Source: Bacillota bacterium
GTDB lineage: Bacteria > Bacillota > Clostridia > Lachnospirales > Cellulosilyticaceae
Assembly: GCA_023436395.1 (NCBI GenBank)
Contig: JAEZJJ010000079.1
Coordinates: forward strand, 1-64,000
Reading direction: 5' to 3'
Length of the DNA stretch: 64,000 nucleotides
Below the pieces are notes generated by a model. That model saw nothing but the letters and a program-made list of their open reading frames with translations. It was not told where the DNA came from and made no database searches. The translations under genes were made by a program, and so were the position numbers. The stretch's first letter is position 1. Each line of letters opens with the position of its first letter. Positions 33,438 through 43,687 of this stretch are shown in pieces.

Positions 33438-35873
33438 ATGTTTTTTCGTATGATTAAAAATGACTTAAAACGAAAAAAGATGATGAATATAACCCTTTTC
33501 TTCTTTGTCTTTTTTTCATCTATTATTGCCTGTTTATGTGCTTCTCAAATTTATCAGGCTACTTATGGATTACAAAATACCTTAGAAGCTACCCATACTG
33601 CTAATTATACCTTAATGGCAGCTCAACCTATGAAAGAGTGTGATGTCATTAATGAACGCATTGCTAAATGGGCTGCTTCTACAAATTACATTACAAGCTA
33701 TAGCCATGACTGGATGATTCAAGCTTCTCCTAAACAAATTGACTTTATAAACATTGTTGAAGAAGATTACCCATCATTTAGTCGCAATAGCTATTATATT
33801 GGCAAACTCCCCTTAGTTCATAATCTCGTCATAGACATGAATAATGAGCCCCTTACCTTAGAAACGGGCATGATTGCTATTAGTAACGCTACGGCTACCA
33901 CTTGCCATATCCAAGTTGGGAATCAACTTACCTTTACAACAGATATGGGCAATACATATACGTTTACAGTCAGTACCATTTTCAAGGATATTCTGTTTCC
34001 CCTTGGTGGACAAAACACTCAACAACGTTTCTTTGTATCTGATCCTGACTTTAAACAACTCTTAAGCCAGACACCTATCCCTTGGAACTTCTATAACTTT
34101 TCTTCTCAGCAAGATGCCACCTTAACATCTGATTTTCTGTCTGCTTCTAAGGGTTTTCTTAACAGTTGGATTGATCTTCCCCAAATCATTTACTCTTTTA
34201 TCTTTCAAAATATCTTGGTTATTATCACCCTTGTACTGAGTATTTTTTTGCTTATTATTATTTTACTTACCCTACGCTTTACCATTCTTTCTTCTATTGT
34301 AGAGGATATTAAGGAAATTGGGATGATGAAGGCAATCGGTATTCCTTCTCCTCGATTTAAACAACTTTATATTGCCAAGTATACCTTTTTATCTCTTTTA
34401 GGTTGCCTGCTAGGGCTTATCATTGGCATCCCTCTCTCATATCAGGTAAGTAGCTATTTTGCTAATAATATGCTTCCTCCCTCACTCTTAACAATAAGTG
34501 TTATGGGTGCTTTATTTGTAGCATCTTTATGGATAATCATTGGTCTTTTCTGTTATTTCTCTATGAGAAGTATTGATAAACGCTCAATAACCCAATGCTT
34601 ACGTAATGAAGAAAGTGAACATAGAAAGAGTCGCTTATTTTTACATCTTATCAAACACTTAAGCCCTCCTACTTATCTTGCAATAAGTGATATCTTTTAT
34701 AACCTTAAACGTTATGCTTTTCTTATCTGCGCTTATATACTGGGAACAGCCATTATGCTTTTTCCTAATCATATCTTAAATAGTATGCGCTCAGAGAGTT
34801 ACTTACGTTATTGGGATGCTTTATCCATGGACTTTACTATGATTCCTGATAAAGCACTAACAGATCGTTATGAAGCTCAGCTCAAGCCAGGAGAACCTAG
34901 CAGTAATATTCATTTTTACAAATGGCTAGAAGAAGATGTAAAGGAAAGTGCTGCTAATAAAGGTATTCCTATTAAAATTAAGTTTCAAAATACAATTTAT
35001 TGTGATTACTGGATTAATGATACGACCCCGCTTCAAGTAGCTTGTCGTTATAGTGATGTAGACACTAGAGAATTCACCTATTATAAGGGCAGTGCACCAC
35101 TACTTGCTAATGAAATAGCTGTAAGTGACTATATGGCTGAAAGATATCAACTCACTATAGGTTCTCCTATCAGTCTAGAAGTCACATGCTATAACGAAGA
35201 TAATACTTCTACCGAACAAAAGAAATTAACATTTTTTGTCACAGGTACTTATCAGTCTATGAACTACAATGGAATTTCAATGCGATTTGGAAATGACTTT
35301 AAAAGTACTATTGTACATTATGCGGAAGTTGTGAAAGTGACGATTGATGGTTCTAAAGATGAAAAAGCTGCTGTGCTACAAAACCTAAAGCAAGTCTATG
35401 GTGACGACGTCTTTATAACGCCTACTGAATATTTAGAGTATATGCTCTCTGATTTCATGACTTTATTTGAAAATATTAGTCTCTTTATCAATATAAGTGT
35501 ATTAAGTATTTTATTTTTAATGACCTTACTTTATACCCATCTTATGATGTCTAAAGAACTCACTTCCATAGCTATCTTAAAACAACTGGGTATAAGCAAT
35601 GGTACACTTAGAAACTGGCAATTGATACGTATGTTACTCCTTACTGTTTTTTCTACCGTCATTGGTACTATTTTATCCATTACCTTAGGAGAGTTATTAG
35701 CAAGTATTTGCTTTTATAAGCTTGTGGGTATTACCCATTTTACGCTACACCCTAATCTACTTTCGGCTTTACTGATTACACCAGCTCTTTTAATCACTAT
35801 TATTTCATTAGGTGTTTATATTTGTTGTCGTAAGATTAATCATATTACCGTCCATACACTACATCAAAACTAG
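33438..35873 (+). CDS. ABC transporter permease, FtsX/MacB type
   Basis: 811 residues from the ATG at 33438, which has AAGGAG 8 bases upstream; an in-frame ATG at 33399 lacks one. One N-terminal helix, a long extracellular region (about 50-260), three helices (about 260-380), a helix near 425, a second extracellular region and three C-terminal helices: the duplicated FtsX layout. Typical FtsX loop IKEIGMMKAIGIPSPRFKQLY and TSIAILKQLGISNGTLRNW are present. With the next gene it makes a MacB/BceAB-like exporter or lipoprotein-extruding transporter. Located upstream of a C45 lipoprotein and a two-component system, which suggests peptide resistance. Confidence 0.93.
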   Translation: MFFRMIKNDLKRKKMMNITLFFFVFFSSIIACLCASQIYQATYGLQNTLEATHTANYTLMAAQPMKECDVINERIAKWAASTNYITSYSHDWMIQASPKQIDFINIVEEDYPSFSRNSYYIGKLPLVHNLVIDMNNEPLTLETGMIAISNATATTCHIQVGNQLTFTTDMGNTYTFTVSTIFKDILFPLGGQNTQQRFFVSDPDFKQLLSQTPIPWNFYNFSSQQDATLTSDFLSASKGFLNSWIDLPQIIYSFIFQNILVIITLVLSIFLLIIILLTLRFTILSSIVEDIKEIGMMKAIGIPSPRFKQLYIAKYTFLSLLGCLLGLIIGIPLSYQVSSYFANNMLPPSLLTISVMGALFVASLWIIIGLFCYFSMRSIDKRSITQCLRNEESEHRKSRLFLHLIKHLSPPTYLAISDIFYNLKRYAFLICAYILGTAIMLFPNHILNSMRSESYLRYWDALSMDFTMIPDKALTDRYEAQLKPGEPSSNIHFYKWLEEDVKESAANKGIPIKIKFQNTIYCDYWINDTTPLQVACRYSDVDTREFTYYKGSAPLLANEIAVSDYMAERYQLTIGSPISLEVTCYNEDNTSTEQKKLTFFVTGTYQSMNYNGISMRFGNDFKSTIVHYAEVVKVTIDGSKDEKAAVLQNLKQVYGDDVFITPTEYLEYMLSDFMTLFENISLFINISVLSILFLMTLLYTHLMMSKELTSIAILKQLGISNGTLRNWQLIRMLLLTVFSTVIGTILSITLGELLASICFYKLVGITHFTLHPNLLSALLITPALLITIISLGVYICCRKINHITVHTLHQN

Positions 35874-35884
35874 GAGGTGCCTTA

Positions 35885-36646
35885 ATGCACACTGTATTAG
35901 AAGTTAAAAATCTTTGTAAAACATATGTTGTTAATAAAATCCAAAATAATGTTCTTCGTAATATTAATTTTACAGTCAATGAAGGTGAATTTATTGCAAT
36001 CATGGGGCCTTCTGGAAGTGGAAAATCTACACTTTTGTACACCATTAGTGGGATGGAGCCCTTTAATGCAGGCGAAGTGATTTTTAATCAAAAACCTATC
36101 AGTACCTTATCTTCTAAAGCCCTTAGCCAACTTCGTTTAGCAGAAATGGGCTTTGTATTTCAACAAATGCATATGCTTAAAAATCTTTGTATTTTAGATA
36201 ATATTATTCTTCCAGCCTATGAAGCAAAGCTTACATCCCGCTCAGCCATTATCCAAGAAGCAGAAACTTTAATGCGCCAATTAGATATCATCGAAGTGTC
36301 CGCAAATGATATTACGGAAGTTTCAGGTGGTCAACTCCAAAGAGCTTGTATATGTCGTGCTCTTATTAATCATCCTAAGGTTATTTTTGCCGATGAACCT
36401 ACAGGATCCCTTAATTCTAAAACCTCTGAGCAAGTCATGGAGCAATTTATATCCATTAATCGTCAACAAACTACTATACTTATGGTGACCCATAATGTTA
36501 AAGTAGCAGCTATGTGCGACAAAGTTATTTATCTTGTGGATGGTAATATACAAGGTGAAATCATTCTAGGTAAATATCAAGATGAGCAGACACTCAAAAA
36601 TAGAGAACAAACGCTAAACATCTGGCTTATGGAAAGAGGGTGGTAA
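35885..36646 (+). CDS. ABC transporter ATP-binding protein (LolD/MacB type)
   Basis: 253 residues with Walker A GPSGSGKST, Q-loop FVFQQMHML, signature EVSGGQLQR, Walker B VIFADEPTGS and H-loop MVTHNVKVA. AGGAGG is 6 bases before the ATG. It drives the adjacent FtsX-type permease. The next gene begins one base after its stop codon. Confidence 0.97.
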   Translation: MHTVLEVKNLCKTYVVNKIQNNVLRNINFTVNEGEFIAIMGPSGSGKSTLLYTISGMEPFNAGEVIFNQKPISTLSSKALSQLRLAEMGFVFQQMHMLKNLCILDNIILPAYEAKLTSRSAIIQEAETLMRQLDIIEVSANDITEVSGGQLQRACICRALINHPKVIFADEPTGSLNSKTSEQVMEQFISINRQQTTILMVTHNVKVAAMCDKVIYLVDGNIQGEIILGKYQDEQTLKNREQTLNIWLMERGW

Positions 36647-36647
36647 A

Positions 36648-38087
36648 ATGTCTTCTTTCAAATTAAGCTTAATAATCTCTGTAGTAGTAGGGACTCTTTG
36701 TTTCCTTACCAGTTGCACTCCTTCTACATCTTCTACTACCGATTATAGCCCAGAAAACAAAAATGCAGTTCCTATAACAGAAGATACTTACTTAGAAGCC
36801 ACACACTTAGAGGATACCATACCTCTACTTTCACCCCTTCCTATAGAGTCTTCTTTTACATATCATAATGAAGTAGCCGTTTCTGAACCTACTTTAAAGT
36901 GTGTATCAAGCACTAATGGTCTTGTAACGATTGATAAAAAGTCTAGCTACTATGACGTTGCTTTAGACTTTGAAAGTGGCTCTCACTATGATGTGGGGAA
37001 AGCTTATGGTGAGGCAATCTTAGAGATATACCCTTCCTTTGCAACGATTATGGAGCCCTATATCTACGAAAATATTTATATGGCTTTCCCTGATTTAGAA
37101 GAGGATTTTACACCTATTACAGCCAGACTAGAGGCCATTATGCCAACTATAGATAAGGACTATCAAGAAGAAATAAAAGGTCTTGCAGATAGCCTTGCTA
37201 CTGATACAAAAGGATTTATTATGGATGAGAAATTAAGTCAAGAAGAGGTCTACTTACTTCAATTCATTCCTGATATCCTTAGAGGTACCCAGTGTTCTGG
37301 TTTATCTGTTTATGGCAAAACCTCAAAAACAGGTGCGCCTATTACCATTAGACTCTTAGAGTGGCCTATGGGAAATGCCAGTCAAATGGCTTATGGGCAT
37401 GCCGTTGTCCATTTTAAAAATGGAGATAAAAGTCTCACAAGCTATGGTGTCCTTGGGCTTCTTCAAGCTATTTCTATTCAAAATGATAAGGGTGTTTTTG
37501 CTGGTATATTAGATTCCAATACGGAGATGCCTTTTAATATAAAAGGTAAAACAAGTTATACCTTTGCTCTGCGTTATGCCCTAGAAAATTATGATTCTGC
37601 TAAAGCTGTGGGTGATTATATAACTAGTTTAGGTAAACAATTTACTTTTTCTCATAATATCTTATTAACAGATACGACTTCTAGCTATGTGGCAGAAAAC
37701 TGTGTAGGTGACGTGGGTATTTGTGCTTTAAGAAGTGCCGATTCTACTCTGTCACCGTCCTTAGAATGGGATATCCCTGACTCTATTTGCGTTGTAAATG
37801 GCTTCGCCCTTAATGAAAATTATGATAATATGACACGAACCACTCATAATATGATTCGTCACAAAAAATTTAATACTCGTTTAGCTAGTTACCCACAAGT
37901 AGATGCCAATGATTTAAAAGATATTGTCACAGTGGATGCACCCACTCATTTTGGTTCTAATATCTATTCTAACTACGCTTATCAAATCATTGTTATTGAT
38001 AGCTTTAATCATACTGTAGATATTGCTTTTGCCCCGCCCTCTAAAGATTTACCTGCTAAACCTACATTTACAAGAATAGCAAATTAG
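36648..38087 (+). CDS. Lipoprotein with C45-type (acyl-CoA:6-APA acyltransferase-like) hydrolase domain
   Basis: 479 residues. An N-terminal lipoprotein signal ends in LTSC, with the lipid Cys at 23. The rest is an Ntn-hydrolase-like C45 family domain: DVGKAYGEAI (early helix) and the catalytic Cys at 216 in RGTQCSGLSVYG, followed by FKNGDKSLTSYGVLG. Unlike penicillin acyltransferase, the Cys is not at an obvious autocleavage site with a chain-initiating residue after a short linker; cleavage would be before C216 of a 215-residue pro-part, which is unverified. Co-operonic with the ABC genes, so it may process the transported peptide or lipid amide on the outside (inference). Confidence 0.82.
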   Translation: MSSFKLSLIISVVVGTLCFLTSCTPSTSSTTDYSPENKNAVPITEDTYLEATHLEDTIPLLSPLPIESSFTYHNEVAVSEPTLKCVSSTNGLVTIDKKSSYYDVALDFESGSHYDVGKAYGEAILEIYPSFATIMEPYIYENIYMAFPDLEEDFTPITARLEAIMPTIDKDYQEEIKGLADSLATDTKGFIMDEKLSQEEVYLLQFIPDILRGTQCSGLSVYGKTSKTGAPITIRLLEWPMGNASQMAYGHAVVHFKNGDKSLTSYGVLGLLQAISIQNDKGVFAGILDSNTEMPFNIKGKTSYTFALRYALENYDSAKAVGDYITSLGKQFTFSHNILLTDTTSSYVAENCVGDVGICALRSADSTLSPSLEWDIPDSICVVNGFALNENYDNMTRTTHNMIRHKKFNTRLASYPQVDANDLKDIVTVDAPTHFGSNIYSNYAYQIIVIDSFNHTVDIAFAPPSKDLPAKPTFTRIAN

Positions 38088-38156
38088 CTTACTATTAATT
38101 TGTACTAGTTTTAATATTTTTAACTATTAAGTCATCTAAAGAAAGAGAGGGGAACT

Positions 38157-38852
38157 ATGCTAGATATTTTAGTCATTGAAGATCATACTGAATTAGCCAC
38201 CTTAATTGCCGACTTTCTAAAGCATGCCCATCTCAGCTGTCATATTTGTTCCTCTGGAGAAGAAGGTCTCCTTTATTTAGAATCTCATAAGGTCAAACTC
38301 CTTCTTCTAGATTTAATGCTAACAGGCATTAATGGCTTTGAAGTGTGCTCTAGAGTACGGTCTCTTCAAAATATTCCTATTATCATCATGAGTGCTAAAA
38401 ATGATGAGAATAGCAAGATTATTTGTCTTGAACTAGGGGCAGATGATTACATTGAGAAGCCTTTTACACCTACTTTTTTAACCGCTAAAATCAAAGCACT
38501 TCTTAGAAGAAACTATGAACTTCGCGAGAATAATCGTCTATTATCCCTTGGTTCTCTAACCTTAGATTTAGAAACCAGAGAGGTATGGCAAAATCACGAG
38601 CCTCGTTGTATTTCAGGTAAAGAATATGAACTTTTAAGATTATTTATGGAAAATCCTAATAAAACCCTTGAGAAAGAATGGTTATTTAATGAAATTTGGG
38701 GATTAGATAGTTTTAGCGAACCTTCTACCCTTACAGTACATATTCGATGGCTCAGAGAAAAACTAGAGAAAAATCCTAAGTCACCTAGGCTTATTACAAC
38801 CCAGTGGGGTGTAGGCTATCGTTTTATACCAGATGTCATAGAATCTAAATAG
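38157..38852 (+). CDS. OmpR-family response regulator
   Basis: 231 residues: receiver with phospho-acceptor D52 (LLLLDLMLTG), lysine in YIEKPF, and C-terminal winged helix ending QWGVGYRF. GAGAGGGG just upstream of the ATG. It forms a pair with the following kinase and probably controls the preceding ABC/C45 genes, because the whole block is in one direction and spacing is short. Confidence 0.95.
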   Translation: MLDILVIEDHTELATLIADFLKHAHLSCHICSSGEEGLLYLESHKVKLLLLDLMLTGINGFEVCSRVRSLQNIPIIIMSAKNDENSKIICLELGADDYIEKPFTPTFLTAKIKALLRRNYELRENNRLLSLGSLTLDLETREVWQNHEPRCISGKEYELLRLFMENPNKTLEKEWLFNEIWGLDSFSEPSTLTVHIRWLREKLEKNPKSPRLITTQWGVGYRFIPDVIESK

Positions 38853-38864
38853 AGGGGAACTATA

Positions 38865-40142
38865 ATGAAAAGTTTTAAAAAAGTTATCTTACTTTTTCTA
38901 GGGTTATTCCTTTTAATCCTTCTAATTATTAATATCTCTATTTCTCATCTGTCTACTGAGAAAAATAAGACTCATTATATAGAAATGAATCGTATTGCCT
39001 CTCATTTTATGAAAACAGATCATTTACCCACTGATTTCACCCCTTACCAAACGATTGCATCTGTTTCTTTCTTACCTATTACTTTAGAATCTAAGGAAGA
39101 ATTGCCTACTATTGTCCCCTGGGAGTATGAAGAAAATACTATGCGTCTTTACTGGCCTGTCTATGAAGATACCCATATTTTAAGAGGCTTTTTAGTATTC
39201 GTCAAAAAAGGTGACTTTTTCGTACAAGGCATTTTACCCATATTAAATTTCATCTGCCTAGGTATGGGAATGCTTTTTATCCTGTTTTTTCTTTACTTTT
39301 ACATAACGATTATGAGGCCCCTTAAAACCATAGAGCATCTCTCTTTTGAACTGGGTAAAGGCAATATGAACCCTCTTATCACAACTTTTAAGTCCCCATA
39401 CTTTAAAGGCTTACGTACAGGACTTAATCTCTTAAATGATGAGTGGCAACATATTGAGGAGAAAAATCTCACGTTAGAACGAGAAAGGCATACTTTACTT
39501 GCTTCTATCGCTCATGGTATCAAAACACCTGTTTCTACCATTATGCTCTACGCTGCCTCAATTAATGAAAATATTTATCCACCTAATCAATCCCCTAAAA
39601 TTGCCACTAAAATTATTCATCAGGCAGAAAATATTAATGAGCTTGTGAAAAAAATAATTCAAACCTCCTCGCAGACTATTTCCTCCATAGAAATTTGTAA
39701 AAAGGACTTCTATCTCCAAGAACTTACTCAAAAAATACTTTCTAATTACACAGATAAGTTACATCTACAACGTATAGAATTTGAGCTTACCAGCTGTGAC
39801 AACTTCCTTCTCTATAGTGATTCTAATGCCATCTTCCTGATGCTAAGTAACCTAATAGATAATGCTATTAAATATGGAGATGGGCATTTTATTCATGTTT
39901 CTATTGAAACAGAAGAAGACTCTCTTTACTGTCATGTGACTAACTCAGGTACACCTATTGCTACCTCTGAACTCCCACATCTCTTTACTTGTTTTCACCG
40001 AGGTTCAAATGCGGAGCAAGTTTCTGGAAATGGTTTAGGCTTATACATTTGTAAAACGATTGCTACTAAACTAGGGGGACATATCTATGCTACTTCTTAT
40101 GCCACTACTAATGAATTTATCATTGTACTTCCTATCAATTGA
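38865..40142 (+). CDS. Sensor histidine kinase with altered H-box
   Basis: 425 residues: helix (about 7-28), extracellular part of about 100 residues, second helix (about 124-150), HAMP-like linker, HisKA and HATPase domains. The H-box is SIAHGIKTP (H217, G218), where nearly all HisKA kinases have HD/HE; the next-to-His acidic residue that assists catalysis is missing. The ATPase domain is intact (LMLSNLIDNAIKYG, SGNGLGLYICK). This suggests weak or unusual kinase/phosphatase activity, or mainly one of the two. Paired with the regulator 12 bases upstream. Confidence 0.9.
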   Translation: MKSFKKVILLFLGLFLLILLIINISISHLSTEKNKTHYIEMNRIASHFMKTDHLPTDFTPYQTIASVSFLPITLESKEELPTIVPWEYEENTMRLYWPVYEDTHILRGFLVFVKKGDFFVQGILPILNFICLGMGMLFILFFLYFYITIMRPLKTIEHLSFELGKGNMNPLITTFKSPYFKGLRTGLNLLNDEWQHIEEKNLTLERERHTLLASIAHGIKTPVSTIMLYAASINENIYPPNQSPKIATKIIHQAENINELVKKIIQTSSQTISSIEICKKDFYLQELTQKILSNYTDKLHLQRIEFELTSCDNFLLYSDSNAIFLMLSNLIDNAIKYGDGHFIHVSIETEEDSLYCHVTNSGTPIATSELPHLFTCFHRGSNAEQVSGNGLGLYICKTIATKLGGHIYATSYATTNEFIIVLPIN

Positions 40143-40175
40143 ATATTGCCTTATCTTTGCAAACCCCCTATAAAT

Positions 40176-40219
40176 AAAAGACTGATATGACTAGCCGCGC
40201 TAATACTATCAGTCTTTTT
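40176..40219. terminator. Terminator after the ABC/TCS block
   Basis: Stem AAAAGACTGATA (40176-40187) with TATCAGTCTTTT (40207-40218) and T-run; 19-base loop region. It also lies at the end of the convergent HAD gene. Confidence 0.85.
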
Positions 40220-40279
40220 CTTATATTTACAGTAATTCATTTTTGATATTATCTTATAACGCATAAAGAGGCAAACCTG

Positions 40280-41101
40280 TTAATTTTTACTCATCTCTAT
40301 ACTTAACCCTTTATATAATATCTGTTCTGCTTTATCAATTGCATATTTTAAAATATCTTCTGCTGCCCTAAGTCCACTGTGCTCAGTAATCCATATATGC
40401 TTTTGACATTCTCCTTCAATATAGGCTGCTTTAGGGACTAAACCATAATCTGCTTCATGTACCATTTGATAATCCAAAATAGAATCACCAGCTGCTATTA
40501 TAGGTCCATTATAAAAATTCTTTTCTATATATTGCATTGCTGAACACTTATTAATACACCTAGGATATAAATAAATTTTCTTCCCATTAACCTTTATTTC
40601 CCATCCTTTAGGCTCAAAAGTTTTCTTAAATAAAGCCACTGCAAGTTCATCTATATTATTTCGCTCTCCAATGATAAGCCATATTAACTCATCTGATTTA
40701 TGATAGCTCTTAACAGGTTTTTGATAAGTATCTAAAAAGGCGCTTAATGCCTCTTCGTACCCTACAGAAAGTGCTTCTATTTCATCCTTGATATGTTTTG
40801 ACCAGACTTCATCCTCTCTTCCTTTGTAAATAATAGTCCCTCCATTATTTACAACATACAGTTCAGGACAAATCATCTCTTGAAATGCACTAATCCTTTT
40901 ATACTGCATTTCATTCCTGGTTGTAATAGGCACAATAGGCATTAACCTATGAAGTTGTTTTAATAGGTTGATTGCCTGTGTTGACATATAAGAAATATTT
41001 TTTCCCTCATAAGTTTCTACCAATTCGTAACTACATTCTGCCTGTTCTAAAAAAAGTTTTGAATAAATTAATGTACGATCTAAATCTGATGCAAAAAACA
41101 T
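40280..41101 (-). CDS. HAD-family phosphatase of the Ter biosynthetic module
   Basis: 273 residues with DLDRTLIY (motif I, nucleophile Asp near residue 6), PITTRN (motif II) and GDSILDYQMV (motif IV, Asp pair); Cof/sucrose-phosphatase-like cap. In Ter operons a HAD phosphatase is part of a predicted pathway making a nucleoside-like metabolite. Reads from ATG at 41101 with AAAGAGGT upstream, 23 bases after the StiP gene, as last gene of that operon. Confidence 0.85.
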   Translation of the reverse strand: MFFASDLDRTLIYSKLFLEQAECSYELVETYEGKNISYMSTQAINLLKQLHRLMPIVPITTRNEMQYKRISAFQEMICPELYVVNNGGTIIYKGREDEVWSKHIKDEIEALSVGYEEALSAFLDTYQKPVKSYHKSDELIWLIIGERNNIDELAVALFKKTFEPKGWEIKVNGKKIYLYPRCINKCSAMQYIEKNFYNGPIIAAGDSILDYQMVHEADYGLVPKAAYIEGECQKHIWITEHSGLRAAEDILKYAIDKAEQILYKGLSIEMSKN

Positions 41102-41124
41102 CCTTTACCTCTTTTCTCTAGTGA

Positions 41125-42246
41125 TTAAATGCCACTCATATCTTTAATTAAGCCACAACATGCATAACACATGTCTCTATACTCTTCCACAGGTACCCCT
41201 CTATCCTTTGCTAACAGTAAAATATGTTTTAGATAGGGATTTGCTTTATCTTTTACAAGTACTTTCCAAGGTACTCTTCTTAGTAAAACTCTTGTCGTCT
41301 CCCCTATACCAGGCTTTACACGATTAATACTGGAAATCTCAAAGTGTTTACGGATATTCTCTACACTTTGAGATGCACTCCATTCTCCTTCTTCCTTACC
41401 TTGCAAATCTTCTTTTGTCATATGAAGCTCCTTAAAATATGAACTCACTTTGTCTACAAATGTATTAGACACATCAATCTCTTGCCATTCTTCATAGAAC
41501 TTTGAACCATGAAAATCATATTCCCCTATTAAATCACTCTTTAAAAAGGTACGACTCATAAGCCCCGATACTGTTGAGTTGAGACACGCACTAGGCACAA
41601 GAAAGTCTTCTCTTGTCCCATATAAGGGAGTACATCCTCCTGGATCACATAGGACTGCCAAAGTATCATCTAACACTACCCCATATTTTTCTTTAAACAG
41701 ATTACATGACTGTTTTAAGGTGTTTCCTATTACACCTTTGCCTGTCCAACCATCTACAAATTGAATGTTTCCCTTTGGATAACTTTTAAGAATAAATAAA
41801 ATCGCATTTTCATCTATTCCTCTGTCCCTAATAATAGATACACTATAATGAGGCACATCTACATTATACTGCTCTAATAAATAACGTTTAATCAGAACAC
41901 CTACAGGGGTCCCTGCTCTTGCTAAAGAAACAATAATAGTTTCCTTACCTTTCTGTCTATAAATTAATTCTGCTACAACTGCTACATAGTAAGCAATTTC
42001 TTTTGCTGTTTCTTCTAAGGTTGTTTGAAATAATGTCATATACTCTGGCGTGGGCATATATTCTATAGGAAGCATTTCTGAATAATGCCCCCCATTCTGC
42101 ATAACGTATTCACGCTCTAGATTATCTTTTTCTTTTACTAAACCATTGATATTCTTAAGTAAAAATATGCAATCTTCTTTTTTATAACTGCCCATAGGGA
42201 GCGGCTCTTTGATATGGTTCGCTCTACTTAATCCTAACTCATTCAT
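41125..42246 (-). CDS. StiP/PELOTA-domain protein of the Ter biosynthetic module
   Basis: 373 residues from the ATG at 42246, which overlaps the previous stop (GATGAATGA) and has GGGAGGG before it; longer readings to 42309 would begin inside the upstream gene. The middle holds SLARAGTPVGVLIKRYL, a phosphoribosyltransferase-like PRPP loop, and GWTGKGVIGNTL; near the end RVKPGIGETTRVLLRRVPW is the PELOTA-like RNA-binding segment. It corresponds to the StiP family (PRTase-like, sometimes called cysteine protease StiP) of Ter gene clusters. Function is predicted only. Confidence 0.85.
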   Translation of the reverse strand: MNELGLSRANHIKEPLPMGSYKKEDCIFLLKNINGLVKEKDNLEREYVMQNGGHYSEMLPIEYMPTPEYMTLFQTTLEETAKEIAYYVAVVAELIYRQKGKETIIVSLARAGTPVGVLIKRYLLEQYNVDVPHYSVSIIRDRGIDENAILFILKSYPKGNIQFVDGWTGKGVIGNTLKQSCNLFKEKYGVVLDDTLAVLCDPGGCTPLYGTREDFLVPSACLNSTVSGLMSRTFLKSDLIGEYDFHGSKFYEEWQEIDVSNTFVDKVSSYFKELHMTKEDLQGKEEGEWSASQSVENIRKHFEISSINRVKPGIGETTRVLLRRVPWKVLVKDKANPYLKHILLLAKDRGVPVEEYRDMCYACCGLIKDMSGI

Positions 42247-43687
42247 CGCTTCCCTCCCATTCATCATCACAACAAATAAAATAGAGCTTCTTGATTCCTT
42301 TTTTCCCAAAAGCTTCTGCCATCATTTGTTTAAATTCAGGTTGTATATCTCTTTCAAAAAACCAAAAGGCTTCTTCATACTTATTTTCTTCTATATTATA
42401 AATATAGTTAATCACTGTTTCATCTTCTGGTCTTCTATAAGCTAATGCTACTCTTAAAGGATAATCTTCTCTTTGTAATGCTATAATAGGGCTACGTGTT
42501 GTGGATTGATAACAAATCCCTTCTCCCATGGCAGAAGCGATGACTGCAGGGATATAAATAAACTCTTCTGTTCCTATACAAAGGGTATTTTGAGAAGTTC
42601 TATATCTTGCTAAACTTTCACCAATTTGTAATAAACGTGCTTCATATTTCTTGTTTTCCAAAGCTGTAAGGCCAAACCGTCCACTAGCTTTCATATACTT
42701 GACATCTTTTTCTTTTCCATCGCCACCCTTAATCCCCTTGGTCATAAGGGTATCTATGCTAACATGGAGTGTCTCATACTCTCCTTCTACACCTATCTGA
42801 TTTGTTGCATCCTCCACATCAAACCCATTTTCTCTTCTTTGCTCTGGGTATCTTAAAATTTCTTTCGTTTTTAGGGCTTCTTCAGATAAGGGTTTCAGTA
42901 TATTAGGGGAAATCGTACCTTGCACGATGGATATAAATTCAATGGTTACACCCAGTTTCTGAGCAAGAAGGGCTGCCTTTTCTTGTTGTATTTCACTTCG
43001 CCAATCTAAAAGAGCAACAACGCTGTAAACCTTAGCTCCACTTTTTTCGTGTAAAGCTTCTATTAAATTCAAAGCCGTATTGCCTGTGGTAATTTCATCA
43101 TCTACTAGTACAATATGTGAGAAGCGTTTAAAGAAAAGAGGATCCTGTGTATAACATTCATGTCCTGTAGCATGAGAATGTTCCTCCTCAAACACAAAGG
43201 TAGGCTTTTCACTTATAATAGGTTCTCTAGTCGTATGAATAAAAGTTGCTTGATAATCAAAACCACTAAACATACTATGCCCCAGTCCCGTTGCCGTTTC
43301 AGCAAAACCTATAAACAGTGTTTCCTGATTTAATGGATAGGTTATACTCAGTGCTTCTTCACAAGTTTTCTTGCAAAACATAGGGTCATTAAATAGCTTT
43401 AAGAGTCTTTCCTCTTGTAGACCTTTACCTGTTTGCTTTTTATAATAAGCTTCTGCTAGAAGTATACCTCCTAGTCTAACGATATAGGGATCAACGGCTA
43501 AATGCTTACCCAATATTTTACTTACAAATAAGAATAGGCGTTTTTTATTTTTTCTAACTGCTACTTCAAATAGACGGTTTAAAGGAATAGCTTCACTTGT
43601 TTCTTGTACATCAATATGTATCTCTAAGCAATCCAATGCTTTAAAAATAAATTCCTTAGAATAAGGCTGTGTAATCTTCATTTTCAT
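42239..43687 (-). CDS. Phosphoribosyltransferase with TRSP domain, Ter module
   Basis: 482 residues. A PRTase domain carries VLVDDEITTGNTALNLIEAL, the classical PRPP-binding motif; after a linker the C-terminal part has YQSTTRSPIIAL, including the TRSP signature that names the domain. The family (PRTase_2 plus TRSP) is known only from Ter-type clusters, where it is predicted to help make a nucleoside- or nucleotide-like small molecule. The start at 43687 overlaps the end of the C-C lyase gene by 32 bases and follows GGAGTG. Confidence 0.9.
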   Translation of the reverse strand: MKMKITQPYSKEFIFKALDCLEIHIDVQETSEAIPLNRLFEVAVRKNKKRLFLFVSKILGKHLAVDPYIVRLGGILLAEAYYKKQTGKGLQEERLLKLFNDPMFCKKTCEEALSITYPLNQETLFIGFAETATGLGHSMFSGFDYQATFIHTTREPIISEKPTFVFEEEHSHATGHECYTQDPLFFKRFSHIVLVDDEITTGNTALNLIEALHEKSGAKVYSVVALLDWRSEIQQEKAALLAQKLGVTIEFISIVQGTISPNILKPLSEEALKTKEILRYPEQRRENGFDVEDATNQIGVEGEYETLHVSIDTLMTKGIKGGDGKEKDVKYMKASGRFGLTALENKKYEARLLQIGESLARYRTSQNTLCIGTEEFIYIPAVIASAMGEGICYQSTTRSPIIALQREDYPLRVALAYRRPEDETVINYIYNIEENKYEEAFWFFERDIQPEFKQMMAEAFGKKGIKKLYFICCDDEWEGSDE

